Positions 33,089-40,410 of a DNA stretch of 40,410 bases are shown here, one piece after another. The DNA comes from Bacilli bacterium (GTDB taxonomy: Bacteria > Bacillota_I > Bacilli_A > ML615J-28 > CAG-698), in the NCBI GenBank assembly GCA_023228385.1, contig JALOBF010000003.1, positions 1 through 40,410 on the forward strand, given 5' to 3'. Position 1 is the first letter of the stretch. Each line of letters begins with the position of its first letter. The position numbers and the translations under genes are program-made. Under the pieces are notes generated by a model, which saw only the letters and a list, made by a program, of their open reading frames with translations, was not told where the DNA came from and ran no database searches.

Positions 33089-35434
33089 ATGCGTGATATT
33101 ATTGATTTAAATTATGATTGGAAATTCAAAAAAGATTTTTTTGTTGAGGATTTATCACAACCGATAACCGAAAATTATGAATCGGTAGACCTTCCTCATT
33201 CATTTCCGTTAATTCCTTTTAATTATCTAGGTGAACTTTATCGGGGCTATACATCCTTGTATAAAAAAGAATTTTATCTAGATAAAAAATATCGCGGGAA
33301 AATAATGAATATTATATTTGAGGGTGTTGCTCATGTAGCTGATATTTATTTAAATGGAAAACATATTGGTAAGCATGAAGGTGGTTATGATCGGTTTGGA
33401 TTTAATATTAGTAAATACATTAATTATGGTACGGTTAATTTATTGGAAGTTATTGTTGACAGTAATGAATATTCGGATATTCCTCCATTCGGTAATTTGG
33501 TTGATTATTTAGGTTATGGCGGCATTTATCGGGAAGTGAGATTAGAAATTCTTAATCGGGAGCATCTGAAAAATTGCTTTTTAGATTGTTTTGATATAAA
33601 TACTAATATTTTATCATGCGATATTGAAACATCAGTAAACACCGGAGTTGTTGATATTACGATTTATGATCAAGAAAAAGAGATTTATCAGAATTCTTTC
33701 CTTTTTGTTCAGAATCAAAGTTCGTTTGAATGTATATTAGACAACAAAAAACTTTGGAGTGTTGATAGCCCCTATTTATATCAAGTAAAAGTAAAATTAG
33801 TTATAAATCAAGAGGTTACTGACGAAATCGTTATAAATTTTGGCTTCCGCGATATAAAATTTACGAAAAAAGGTTTTTATTTAAACGGTAGCCCGGTTAA
33901 ACTTCGGGGTTTGAATCGCCATCAAAGTTATCCCTATGTCGGTTACGCTATGCCGAGAAGCGCCCAGGAAAAAGATGCCGATATTTTGAAATATGATTTG
34001 GGCGTAAATATTGTTCGTACCTCACACTATATGCAATCAAAGCACTTTCTTAATCGCTGTGATGAAATAGGACTTTTAGTATTTGAGGAAATTCCGGGGT
34101 GGCAATATATTGGTGGGGAGACTTTTCGGCAAAACACTTTAAATAATGTTAAGGCAATGATTACCAGAGATTATAATCATCCGTCAATTATAATGTGGGG
34201 GGTTCGTGTTAACGAATCACCCGATGATACTGATTTGTACCGAGCGACTAATGCATTAGCTCGAAGTCTTGACCCCTTGCGTCCGATGGGCGGTGTCCGT
34301 AACTTTAAAAACAGTGAAATGTTTGAAGACGTTTATACTTATAATGATTTCACTCACGATGGAGGAGAAAAGGTTGTACTAAAACCGAAGAGGGTAAAAA
34401 AAAGAGTTCCGTATTTAATAACAGAACACAATGGTCATATGTTTCCGACAAAAAGATATGATGCTGAACCGCACCGTATTGAACAGGCATTAAGACATTT
34501 TCGGGTATTAAAAGCATCATCGCATAATACAAGGATATCGGGTGCTATTGGCTGGTGTATGAATGACTATAATACACATTATGAATTTGGCAGCGGTGAT
34601 CAAGTTTGTTATCATGGAGTTCTTGATATGTTTCGGATTCCTAAATATGCAGCTTATGTATATGCCGCTCAGCAGGAAGCAAAACCGGTTTTGGAGGTTT
34701 TGGGAACAATGAATCACGGCGATTATCCGGCCAGTCAAATTGATAGTGTTTATGTCGCGACCAATCTTGATTTTGTTAAACTTTATATTAATGATATTTA
34801 TGTGAACACTTTTTACCCTGATAGAAAAAGTAAATTACCGCATCCGTTAATTAAAATCGATGATTTCATCGGTAATCGTTTAGTAGAATTTGAAGGTTTT
34901 ACTTTGTATGAGGCCAAATTAGCAAAAAAGATTTTCCGAGCGGTTTCTAAATATGGGTTAAATCTTCCTTTAAGATATAAAATCGGTATGGCATTCTTAA
35001 TGTTTAAAAAACGTTATAAATTTAACGATGCCATGAATCTTTTTTACAAATATCATTCCAGCAGTGCAAGTTATAAGTTTGCAGGATATAAAAATAAGAA
35101 ATTAATTAATACAGTTATTAAGGAACCGGTTAAAGTTGTAAGATATCAACTTAATTTGGATAAAATTATTTTAGAACCGGATGTCACATATGATGTAACG
35201 CGGGTGATGGTTACCAAACTAGATCAAAATAATAATATCTTAGTTTATGCTTTTGACCCAATAATTGTGGAAACGGAAGGCGGTATTGATTTGATTGGGC
35301 CAAAGGAAATCAGCCTTCAAGGCGGAGCCGCTGGTTTTTGGGTAAGGACGAACGGTAAAAGTGATATTGGTACGGTAAAAGTTAAAATCAAAAATCAAAT
35401 ATTGACGGAAACAATAAAAATTAAATTGAGGTAA
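33089..35434 (+). CDS. Glycoside hydrolase family 2 (beta-galactosidase-like)
   Basis: 781 aa starting at ATG 33089, 7 nt after GAGG; upstream in-frame ATGs at 33068, 33083 and 33086 are less well placed. An N-terminal jelly-roll domain (about 1-160), an Ig-like domain, the TIM barrel (about 265-560) and a long C-terminal beta part follow. The acid/base Glu is E376 in WGVRVNES and the nucleophile E446 in TEHNGHMFPTK. These match a GH2 subtype common in Firmicutes that is usually annotated beta-galactosidase; beta-glucuronidase cannot be excluded. In most relatives I recall, a Tyr follows the nucleophile; here it is His. No signal peptide, so probably cytoplasmic. First gene of the operon. Confidence 0.9.
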   Translation: MRDIIDLNYDWKFKKDFFVEDLSQPITENYESVDLPHSFPLIPFNYLGELYRGYTSLYKKEFYLDKKYRGKIMNIIFEGVAHVADIYLNGKHIGKHEGGYDRFGFNISKYINYGTVNLLEVIVDSNEYSDIPPFGNLVDYLGYGGIYREVRLEILNREHLKNCFLDCFDINTNILSCDIETSVNTGVVDITIYDQEKEIYQNSFLFVQNQSSFECILDNKKLWSVDSPYLYQVKVKLVINQEVTDEIVINFGFRDIKFTKKGFYLNGSPVKLRGLNRHQSYPYVGYAMPRSAQEKDADILKYDLGVNIVRTSHYMQSKHFLNRCDEIGLLVFEEIPGWQYIGGETFRQNTLNNVKAMITRDYNHPSIIMWGVRVNESPDDTDLYRATNALARSLDPLRPMGGVRNFKNSEMFEDVYTYNDFTHDGGEKVVLKPKRVKKRVPYLITEHNGHMFPTKRYDAEPHRIEQALRHFRVLKASSHNTRISGAIGWCMNDYNTHYEFGSGDQVCYHGVLDMFRIPKYAAYVYAAQQEAKPVLEVLGTMNHGDYPASQIDSVYVATNLDFVKLYINDIYVNTFYPDRKSKLPHPLIKIDDFIGNRLVEFEGFTLYEAKLAKKIFRAVSKYGLNLPLRYKIGMAFLMFKKRYKFNDAMNLFYKYHSSSASYKFAGYKNKKLINTVIKEPVKVVRYQLNLDKIILEPDVTYDVTRVMVTKLDQNNNILVYAFDPIIVETEGGIDLIGPKEISLQGGAAGFWVRTNGKSDIGTVKVKIKNQILTETIKIKLR

Positions 35435-35437
35435 TTT

Positions 35438-37762
35438 ATGAAGGTTGATGAAAAAATAAAATTATTAAACGGAAAAGATGTTTGGCATACCTTGAATATC
35501 GATCGGTTAAATATTAAATCGATAATGATGTCTGACGGGCCGCACGGCTTAAGAAAACAACTGGACAGTACTGACAATCTCGGTATTAATAGCAGTTATC
35601 CGGCAACTTTGTTCCCGGCTACCGCCACGATTGCATGTTCGTTTTATCCTTTGCTTGTTCAAAAAATGGGTGAAGCTATCGGTCGGGAGGCGCGAGCCGC
35701 CAATGTTCATATTGTATTGGGACCGGGTATTAATATTAAACGAAACCCTTTATGCGGCCGTAATTTTGAGTATTATTCCGAAGATCCCCTTTTAACCGGA
35801 ATTTTGGCTAGTGCTTGGATCCGGGGAGTACAAAATTATCATATCGGCACTTCGTTAAAGCATTATGCTGTTAATAACCAAGAAACTTATCGCTTTACGA
35901 TTGATTCGATTATTGATGAAAGAGCATTGCGGGAAATTTATCTTAAAGGGTTTGAAATTGCTATTCGCGAAAATCCAGTAACCGTAATGTGCAGTTATAA
36001 TAAATTAAACGGCATACACACCAGTGAAAACAAATATTTGTTAACCGATATTTTACGTAATGAATGGAATTATAAAGGCGTGGTCATATCTGATTGGGGT
36101 GCGGTATCCAACCGTGTTTGTAGTTTAAAATCGGGATTGGATTTGGAAATGCCGTCATCAAGCGGATATAATACGAAACGATTGTTTAAAGCATATAAAA
36201 AAGGGGAAATTGATAATGAAACAATAGATCGATCCGTTAATCGCATTCTTTCTATGGTGAATAAATATCAAAATAACGATACTTTGACATTTGATCAAGA
36301 AAAACATCATGAGCTTGCTCGTGAAGTTGCTCGGCATAGTATTGTGATGTTGAAAAACGATAGTGTTTTACCTTTTTCAAGCAATGATAAAATTGCGGTT
36401 ATCGGTGAATTTGCGCGTAAACCGCGTGTCCAAGGGGGTGGCAGTTCCTTAGTTAATCCAATTAAAGTCGAAACTGTTATGGAAGAAATAGCCGCATTCA
36501 CGCCCTCATTTGTTTTTTGTCCCGGCTATACATTAGATGGCGCTGGTTATAATCAACGATTGATTACGGAAGCGGTTGAGGCGGCTCATACGGTTGAGAA
36601 AATTCTTATCGTTGCCGGTTTGCCCGAAACTTATGAATCGGAAGGTTATGATCGCAAAAATATTGATTTACCGCTCGGACAGCTACGTTTAATTGAGGAA
36701 ATAGCAAAAGTTAATCCCAATATTACGGTTGCTTTATTTGCCGGAGCGCCGGTTGCCGTGCCGTTTGCGGAAAAGGTTAAAGGTATTCTTTTTTGTCATC
36801 TTTTAGGAGCAGCTTCCGGAAAACCTCTTTTGGAAATTGTTTTTGGTTCAATCTCGCCTTCAGGACGATTAGCAACAACATTTCCCTGTGCAATTGAAGA
36901 TGATCCTACAACTCGAAATTTTGCTGATGGTAATAATGCGGTATGGTATACCGAGAGCATTTATGTCGGTTACCGTTATTATACAACATTTAATAAAAAA
37001 GTAATGTATCCGTTTGGTTATGGATTAAGTTATACTGAATTTTTATATTCTGACTTAATAGTCGATAATTGTTATGTTGAACATAACAGTAAGATTAAGG
37101 TTTCTTTTAAGGTTAAAAATATTGGCAAATATAACGGATATGAAGTAATCCAACTATATGTTGAAAACAACAAATCTGATGTTCATAAGCCGCTGCGTGA
37201 GTTAAGAGGCTTTGATAAAATTTACCTTAATATCAATGAAGAAAAAACGGTTACTTTTGAACTTGAGTATAAGGATTTTAGTTATTTTGATATTAATTTG
37301 AAAAGATTCCATGTTAATTACGGCCAGTATAAAATTCAAATTGGCAAAAACGTTAATGAAATAATTTTAGAAACAAAAGTGGAAAGGAAAGAAAATGATC
37401 CTGATTATATAATGCATCGGTCGACAGCTTATTTTAATCAAGATTTTTCAGATAATGATTTTAGTAAAATAATAGGAAAGCCTTTACCGCCTAAGGTGGT
37501 TATACGTAAACGACCATATTCGATGAATGCAACTTTAAATGATTTGAAAAGAACTCTTGTTGGGAAAATACTAACTAAAATTGTTGTAAACACAGCTATA
37601 AAAATGGATTATGGTTCATTGACTATTACAAAGGAAATGATAATGAAAAGCTTAATGGAAATGCCGGTTAGGACACTGGCGGTTATGAGCGGAGATAAGG
37701 TAAAATTGGAAACAATGGAATTAATCATAAAATTAATTAACTTTGGAGGAATGGGAAAATGA
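35438..37762 (+). CDS. Glycoside hydrolase family 3 (beta-glucosidase-like)
   Basis: 774 aa. Domain order: (alpha/beta)8 barrel with LGPGINIKRNPLCGRNFEYYSEDP and GTSLKHYAVNNQE (parts), nucleophile D219 in VISDWGA, an alpha/beta sandwich domain, a fibronectin-III-like domain, then an extra 80-100-residue helical tail after about residue 650. It removes beta-linked sugars from the non-reducing end. The exact substrate is unknown. It starts 3 nt after the GH2 stop and overlaps the GH13 gene by 4 nt (ATGA). No signal peptide. Confidence 0.92.
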   Translation: MKVDEKIKLLNGKDVWHTLNIDRLNIKSIMMSDGPHGLRKQLDSTDNLGINSSYPATLFPATATIACSFYPLLVQKMGEAIGREARAANVHIVLGPGINIKRNPLCGRNFEYYSEDPLLTGILASAWIRGVQNYHIGTSLKHYAVNNQETYRFTIDSIIDERALREIYLKGFEIAIRENPVTVMCSYNKLNGIHTSENKYLLTDILRNEWNYKGVVISDWGAVSNRVCSLKSGLDLEMPSSSGYNTKRLFKAYKKGEIDNETIDRSVNRILSMVNKYQNNDTLTFDQEKHHELAREVARHSIVMLKNDSVLPFSSNDKIAVIGEFARKPRVQGGGSSLVNPIKVETVMEEIAAFTPSFVFCPGYTLDGAGYNQRLITEAVEAAHTVEKILIVAGLPETYESEGYDRKNIDLPLGQLRLIEEIAKVNPNITVALFAGAPVAVPFAEKVKGILFCHLLGAASGKPLLEIVFGSISPSGRLATTFPCAIEDDPTTRNFADGNNAVWYTESIYVGYRYYTTFNKKVMYPFGYGLSYTEFLYSDLIVDNCYVEHNSKIKVSFKVKNIGKYNGYEVIQLYVENNKSDVHKPLRELRGFDKIYLNINEEKTVTFELEYKDFSYFDINLKRFHVNYGQYKIQIGKNVNEIILETKVERKENDPDYIMHRSTAYFNQDFSDNDFSKIIGKPLPPKVVIRKRPYSMNATLNDLKRTLVGKILTKIVVNTAIKMDYGSLTITKEMIMKSLMEMPVRTLAVMSGDKVKLETMELIIKLINFGGMGK

Positions 37763-39426
37763 AAAGAGCTTATAAAGAGGCGATAGTTTATCAAATTTAT
37801 CCCCGCAGTTTTAAAGATAGCAATAACGATGGTATCGGTGATTTACGGGGTATTATTGAAAAACTTGATTATTTGCAATATCTTGGAATTAATACGGTTT
37901 GGCTTTCACCGGTTTATAGTTCGCCCATGGATGACAACGGCTATGATATTAGTGATTATTGCAATATTTTACCGGAATACGGAACCCTTGAAGACTTTAA
38001 AGAAATGATTTTCGGAATGCATAAACGCGGCATTAAATTAATAATGGACTTGGTTATCAACCATTCATCAGATGAACACCCATGGTTTTTAGCAGCCAGG
38101 CGAGATATTAACAGTCCTTATCGCGACTACTATTTTTTCCGAAAAGGTAATAAAAACGGCCCTCCCAATAATTGGACTTCGTTTTTCGGAGGTTCGGCCT
38201 GGGAGTATAATCCCGATACCGACGATTATTATTTACATTTATTTTCACGTAAGCAACCGGATTTAAATTGGGAAAATCTCAGACTCCGGGAAGAAATAAA
38301 AAAGATTTTAAAGTTTTGGCTTGATTTGGGCGTTGATGGTTTTCGTTGCGATGTAATTAACATTATATCAAAAAATCCTGATCTTCCTGACGGTAAATCA
38401 AAATTACCAATCCTTCGGGGTAAGGAACACTATTTAAATGGCCCCAAAATACATAAATATTTAAATGAACTAAAATCTGACGTTTTTTCTTATTATGATA
38501 TGTTTACAGTTGGCGAAACAGTGATGATTACTCCGGAAACAGCCCTTACCTATATCGAAGAGGGTTGTGATGAACTTAATATGGTATTCCAATTTGATCA
38601 TATGGGAGTAGATAATTATTATGTAAAGTGGTTTTTGCGGAAATTCAAACCAAAAAGATTAAAGAAAACGATGCGGAAGTGGCAAACGGCTCTTGACGGC
38701 AAAGGCTGGAATTCGCTCTATTTTGAGAATCATGATCAACCGCGTTCCGTCAATCGTTTCGGTAATCTTTGTTATCGTATTGAAAGTGCAAAAATGCTGG
38801 CAACCTATTTATATTTTCAACAGGGAACTCCTTTTATTTATCAAGGTCAGGAAATCGCCATGACAAATGCTCATTTTACTGAATTGTCACAATATCGCGA
38901 TGTTGAAACATTTAATATATATCGATTAGGCCGAAAATTAGGATTTTCTGATAAGCGAATGATGAAAAAAATCAAATATATGAGTCGGGACAATGCCAGG
39001 ACACCAATGCAATGGAATGCCGATGAGCATGCCGGATTTACAAAAGGAATTCCATGGATTGAGGTTAATCAAAATTACAAATTGATTAATGTTGAAAAGG
39101 ACAGAGATAACCCGGATTCAATATTAAATCATTATCGAAAAATTATTACCTTAAGAAAGGAATATCCGGTAGCGATTTACGGCAATTATTATGAATATTA
39201 CTTGAAAAGTAACAAAGTTGCTGTCTATGAGCGAAATTTTAAAAATGATAGATTGCTAGTAGTAGTTAATTTCACTTCAAAGAAGGTAAAGTTCAAACCG
39301 CCCTATGATTTAAGTACCTATCAACTGATACTAAATAATTATGATGAAGAATACGAAGAACAACTGTTACCTTATCAGGCAAAAGTTTATTATGGGAAGG
39401 TGTTTCATGATAGCGGTAAAGGATAA
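37759..39426 (+). CDS. GH13 oligo-1,6-glucosidase-like alpha-glucosidase
   Basis: 555 aa with the family's catalytic triad: nucleophile D198 (GVDGFRCDVIN), acid/base E253 (FTVGETV) and D326 (FENHDQPR). A QPDLNWEN motif in front of region II marks the oligo-1,6-glucosidase subfamily, and Val after the nucleophile Asp is the residue found in isomaltases rather than maltases. It would release glucose from isomalto-oligosaccharides. It overlaps the GH3 stop by ATGA and the GH36 gene by 20 nt. Confidence 0.92.
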   Translation: MKRAYKEAIVYQIYPRSFKDSNNDGIGDLRGIIEKLDYLQYLGINTVWLSPVYSSPMDDNGYDISDYCNILPEYGTLEDFKEMIFGMHKRGIKLIMDLVINHSSDEHPWFLAARRDINSPYRDYYFFRKGNKNGPPNNWTSFFGGSAWEYNPDTDDYYLHLFSRKQPDLNWENLRLREEIKKILKFWLDLGVDGFRCDVINIISKNPDLPDGKSKLPILRGKEHYLNGPKIHKYLNELKSDVFSYYDMFTVGETVMITPETALTYIEEGCDELNMVFQFDHMGVDNYYVKWFLRKFKPKRLKKTMRKWQTALDGKGWNSLYFENHDQPRSVNRFGNLCYRIESAKMLATYLYFQQGTPFIYQGQEIAMTNAHFTELSQYRDVETFNIYRLGRKLGFSDKRMMKKIKYMSRDNARTPMQWNADEHAGFTKGIPWIEVNQNYKLINVEKDRDNPDSILNHYRKIITLRKEYPVAIYGNYYEYYLKSNKVAVYERNFKNDRLLVVVNFTSKKVKFKPPYDLSTYQLILNNYDEEYEEQLLPYQAKVYYGKVFHDSGKG

Positions 39427-40410
39427 TTATTTTCTTCTTTCAACAAATCGAACAATGTATGTTTTTCATTATAATTCAGCCGGTCTGTTAATTCATGATT
39501 ATTATGGTGTGAAAATTGATATTTGCGATTTCAAGAGCCTAGAAGCTAAAACCGAAGGCGGATTTGGTTCAAGCATATTATACGAGGGGAAATCACAGCA
39601 ATATGTAGGCAGTTTAGGTTTAGAGTATTCCTCGCCGGGAATAGGTGATTATCGCGAGCCTTTAATTACACTTTTTCACCCCGAAATCGGCTTTTATAGT
39701 AATTTTAAATACCAAAGTCATGAAATAATCAGAGATGTTATTAAGCCTCTTCCAGCCAGTTATGGCGAGGATAATATTTTACGGATTGATTTATATGATG
39801 AGATACTTGCAATAAAACTGGAATTATATTATAAAGTTTTTTTGGATTCCAATATAATCAGTCGTTATACCCGTTTAATCAATGAGTCTAAAAAAAACAT
39901 TACAATTAACCGTTTATTTTCTATGCAACTTGATTTTAAGGACGACGGTTATATCATGATGACATTTGAAGGAGATTGGGCTAAGGAACGGCATCTTGTT
40001 GAAAAAAAATTAATTTCCGGAATATATATTAATGATGCCAAATCCGGCGCCAGTTCAAATACACGAAATCCGTTGGTTATTTTAAAAAAGAACAATACTG
40101 ATGAATTAAGCGGCCCGTGTTACGGATTTAACCTTATATATAGCGGTAATCATAAAACCACTGTCGAAGTCACCTCCCTTAAAACAATGCGCCTTCTTTT
40201 AGGTATTAATGATTTTGCTTTTAATCATATAATACCGCCCCAAGAAGAATTTATTACACCGGAAGCGGTGATGACTTATTCTAACGAAGGATTAAATAAT
40301 TTATCACAAAATTTTCATAGTTTTATTAATAATCATATTGTTCGCGGACTTTATAAAAATCAAGAACGACCGGTGTTATTAAACAGTTGGGAGGCATCAT
40401 ATTTCAATTT
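39407..40410 (+). CDS. GH36 alpha-galactosidase (3' truncated by window edge)
   Basis: The frame runs from ATG 39407 (SD GGAAGG inside the GH13 gene) to the end of the window without a stop; 334 residues are visible. It has the beta-sandwich N-domain of GH36, with the SLGLEYSSPGIGDYREP stretch and an LNSWEASYF motif at the very end, which precedes the catalytic barrel. The catalytic Asp residues lie beyond the window. The family removes terminal alpha-galactose from melibiose or raffinose-type sugars. Family call from the motif; activity is an inference. Confidence 0.85.
   Translation, partial: MIAVKDNYFLLSTNRTMYVFHYNSAGLLIHDYYGVKIDICDFKSLEAKTEGGFGSSILYEGKSQQYVGSLGLEYSSPGIGDYREPLITLFHPEIGFYSNFKYQSHEIIRDVIKPLPASYGEDNILRIDLYDEILAIKLELYYKVFLDSNIISRYTRLINESKKNITINRLFSMQLDFKDDGYIMMTFEGDWAKERHLVEKKLISGIYINDAKSGASSNTRNPLVILKKNNTDELSGPCYGFNLIYSGNHKTTVEVTSLKTMRLLLGINDFAFNHIIPPQEEFITPEAVMTYSNEGLNNLSQNFHSFINNHIVRGLYKNQERPVLLNSWEASYFN

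Noticed and set aside
1..40410. Genetic code 4 (TGA = Trp), as in Mycoplasma
   Set aside because: Many genes end in TGA at conserved positions and Trp is encoded by TGG.

Overview
The window is about 40 kb of AT-rich DNA from a low-GC Gram-positive lineage. TGA is used as a stop (feoA, rpsC, tmk, trmN6, the GH3 gene), so this is genetic code 11 and not the code-4 Mycoplasma group. The ribosomal gene order is fully canonical for Firmicutes, rpmD (L30) is present and S14 is the zinc type. Combined with an enlarged EcfT and a trimmed tmk-rsmI neighbourhood, this suggests a Bacillota lineage near the Mollicutes (Acholeplasma/Izemoplasma/RF39/Haloplasma-like) or an Erysipelotrichia-like clade. That placement is an inference.

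Layout. 1-2428 (+): 3' part of an aldo/keto reductase with a C-terminal Fe-S domain, an OlsB-type N-acyltransferase and a 7-TM membrane protein, closed by a bidirectional terminator. 2458-5553 (-): a two-repeat DUF11 protein preceded by feoA-feoB iron uptake. 5719-7684 (+): a 51-aa YjcZ-like single-TM protein (easily missed because of its size), a 74-aa unknown protein, a two-TM protein and a lipoprotein. 7791-22289 (+): a 30-gene S10-spc-alpha ribosomal superoperon with a consensus promoter, a structured leader before rpsJ and a strong terminator after rplQ. It includes secY, adk, map, infA and rpoA. 22319-26171 (+): NusG-domain-II protein, ecfA1-ecfA2-ecfT (vitamin/metal ECF energising module) and truA. 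26321-27848 (-): zinc/manganese-type ABC transporter znuC-znuB without a binding-protein gene. 27952-32983 (+): YjbQ-family protein, tmk, holB, ricT (PSP1), trmN6, a TerB-like protein and rsmI. This is a Bacillus-like yaa/yab neighbourhood lacking darA, yaaR, yabA and yazA. 33014-40410 (+): a glycoside hydrolase operon, GH2-GH3-GH13-GH36, the last truncated by the window edge. None of the four has a signal peptide, so they probably process imported oligosaccharides (beta- and alpha-galactosides, beta-glucosides, isomalto-oligosaccharides) in the cytoplasm.

Most of the window is core genome. The accessory parts worth a second look are the feo/DUF11/YjcZ-like/lipoprotein stretch (2.4-7.7 kb), the EcfT insertion, the TerB-like gene inside the RNA-modification cluster, and a repeated TGATATAAT extended -10 promoter element. 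I saw no tRNA, rRNA, CRISPR array, insertion sequence or phage gene, and no demonstrably new system. Many start codons below differ from the longest open frame because a Shine-Dalgarno (SD) sequence decides the start.
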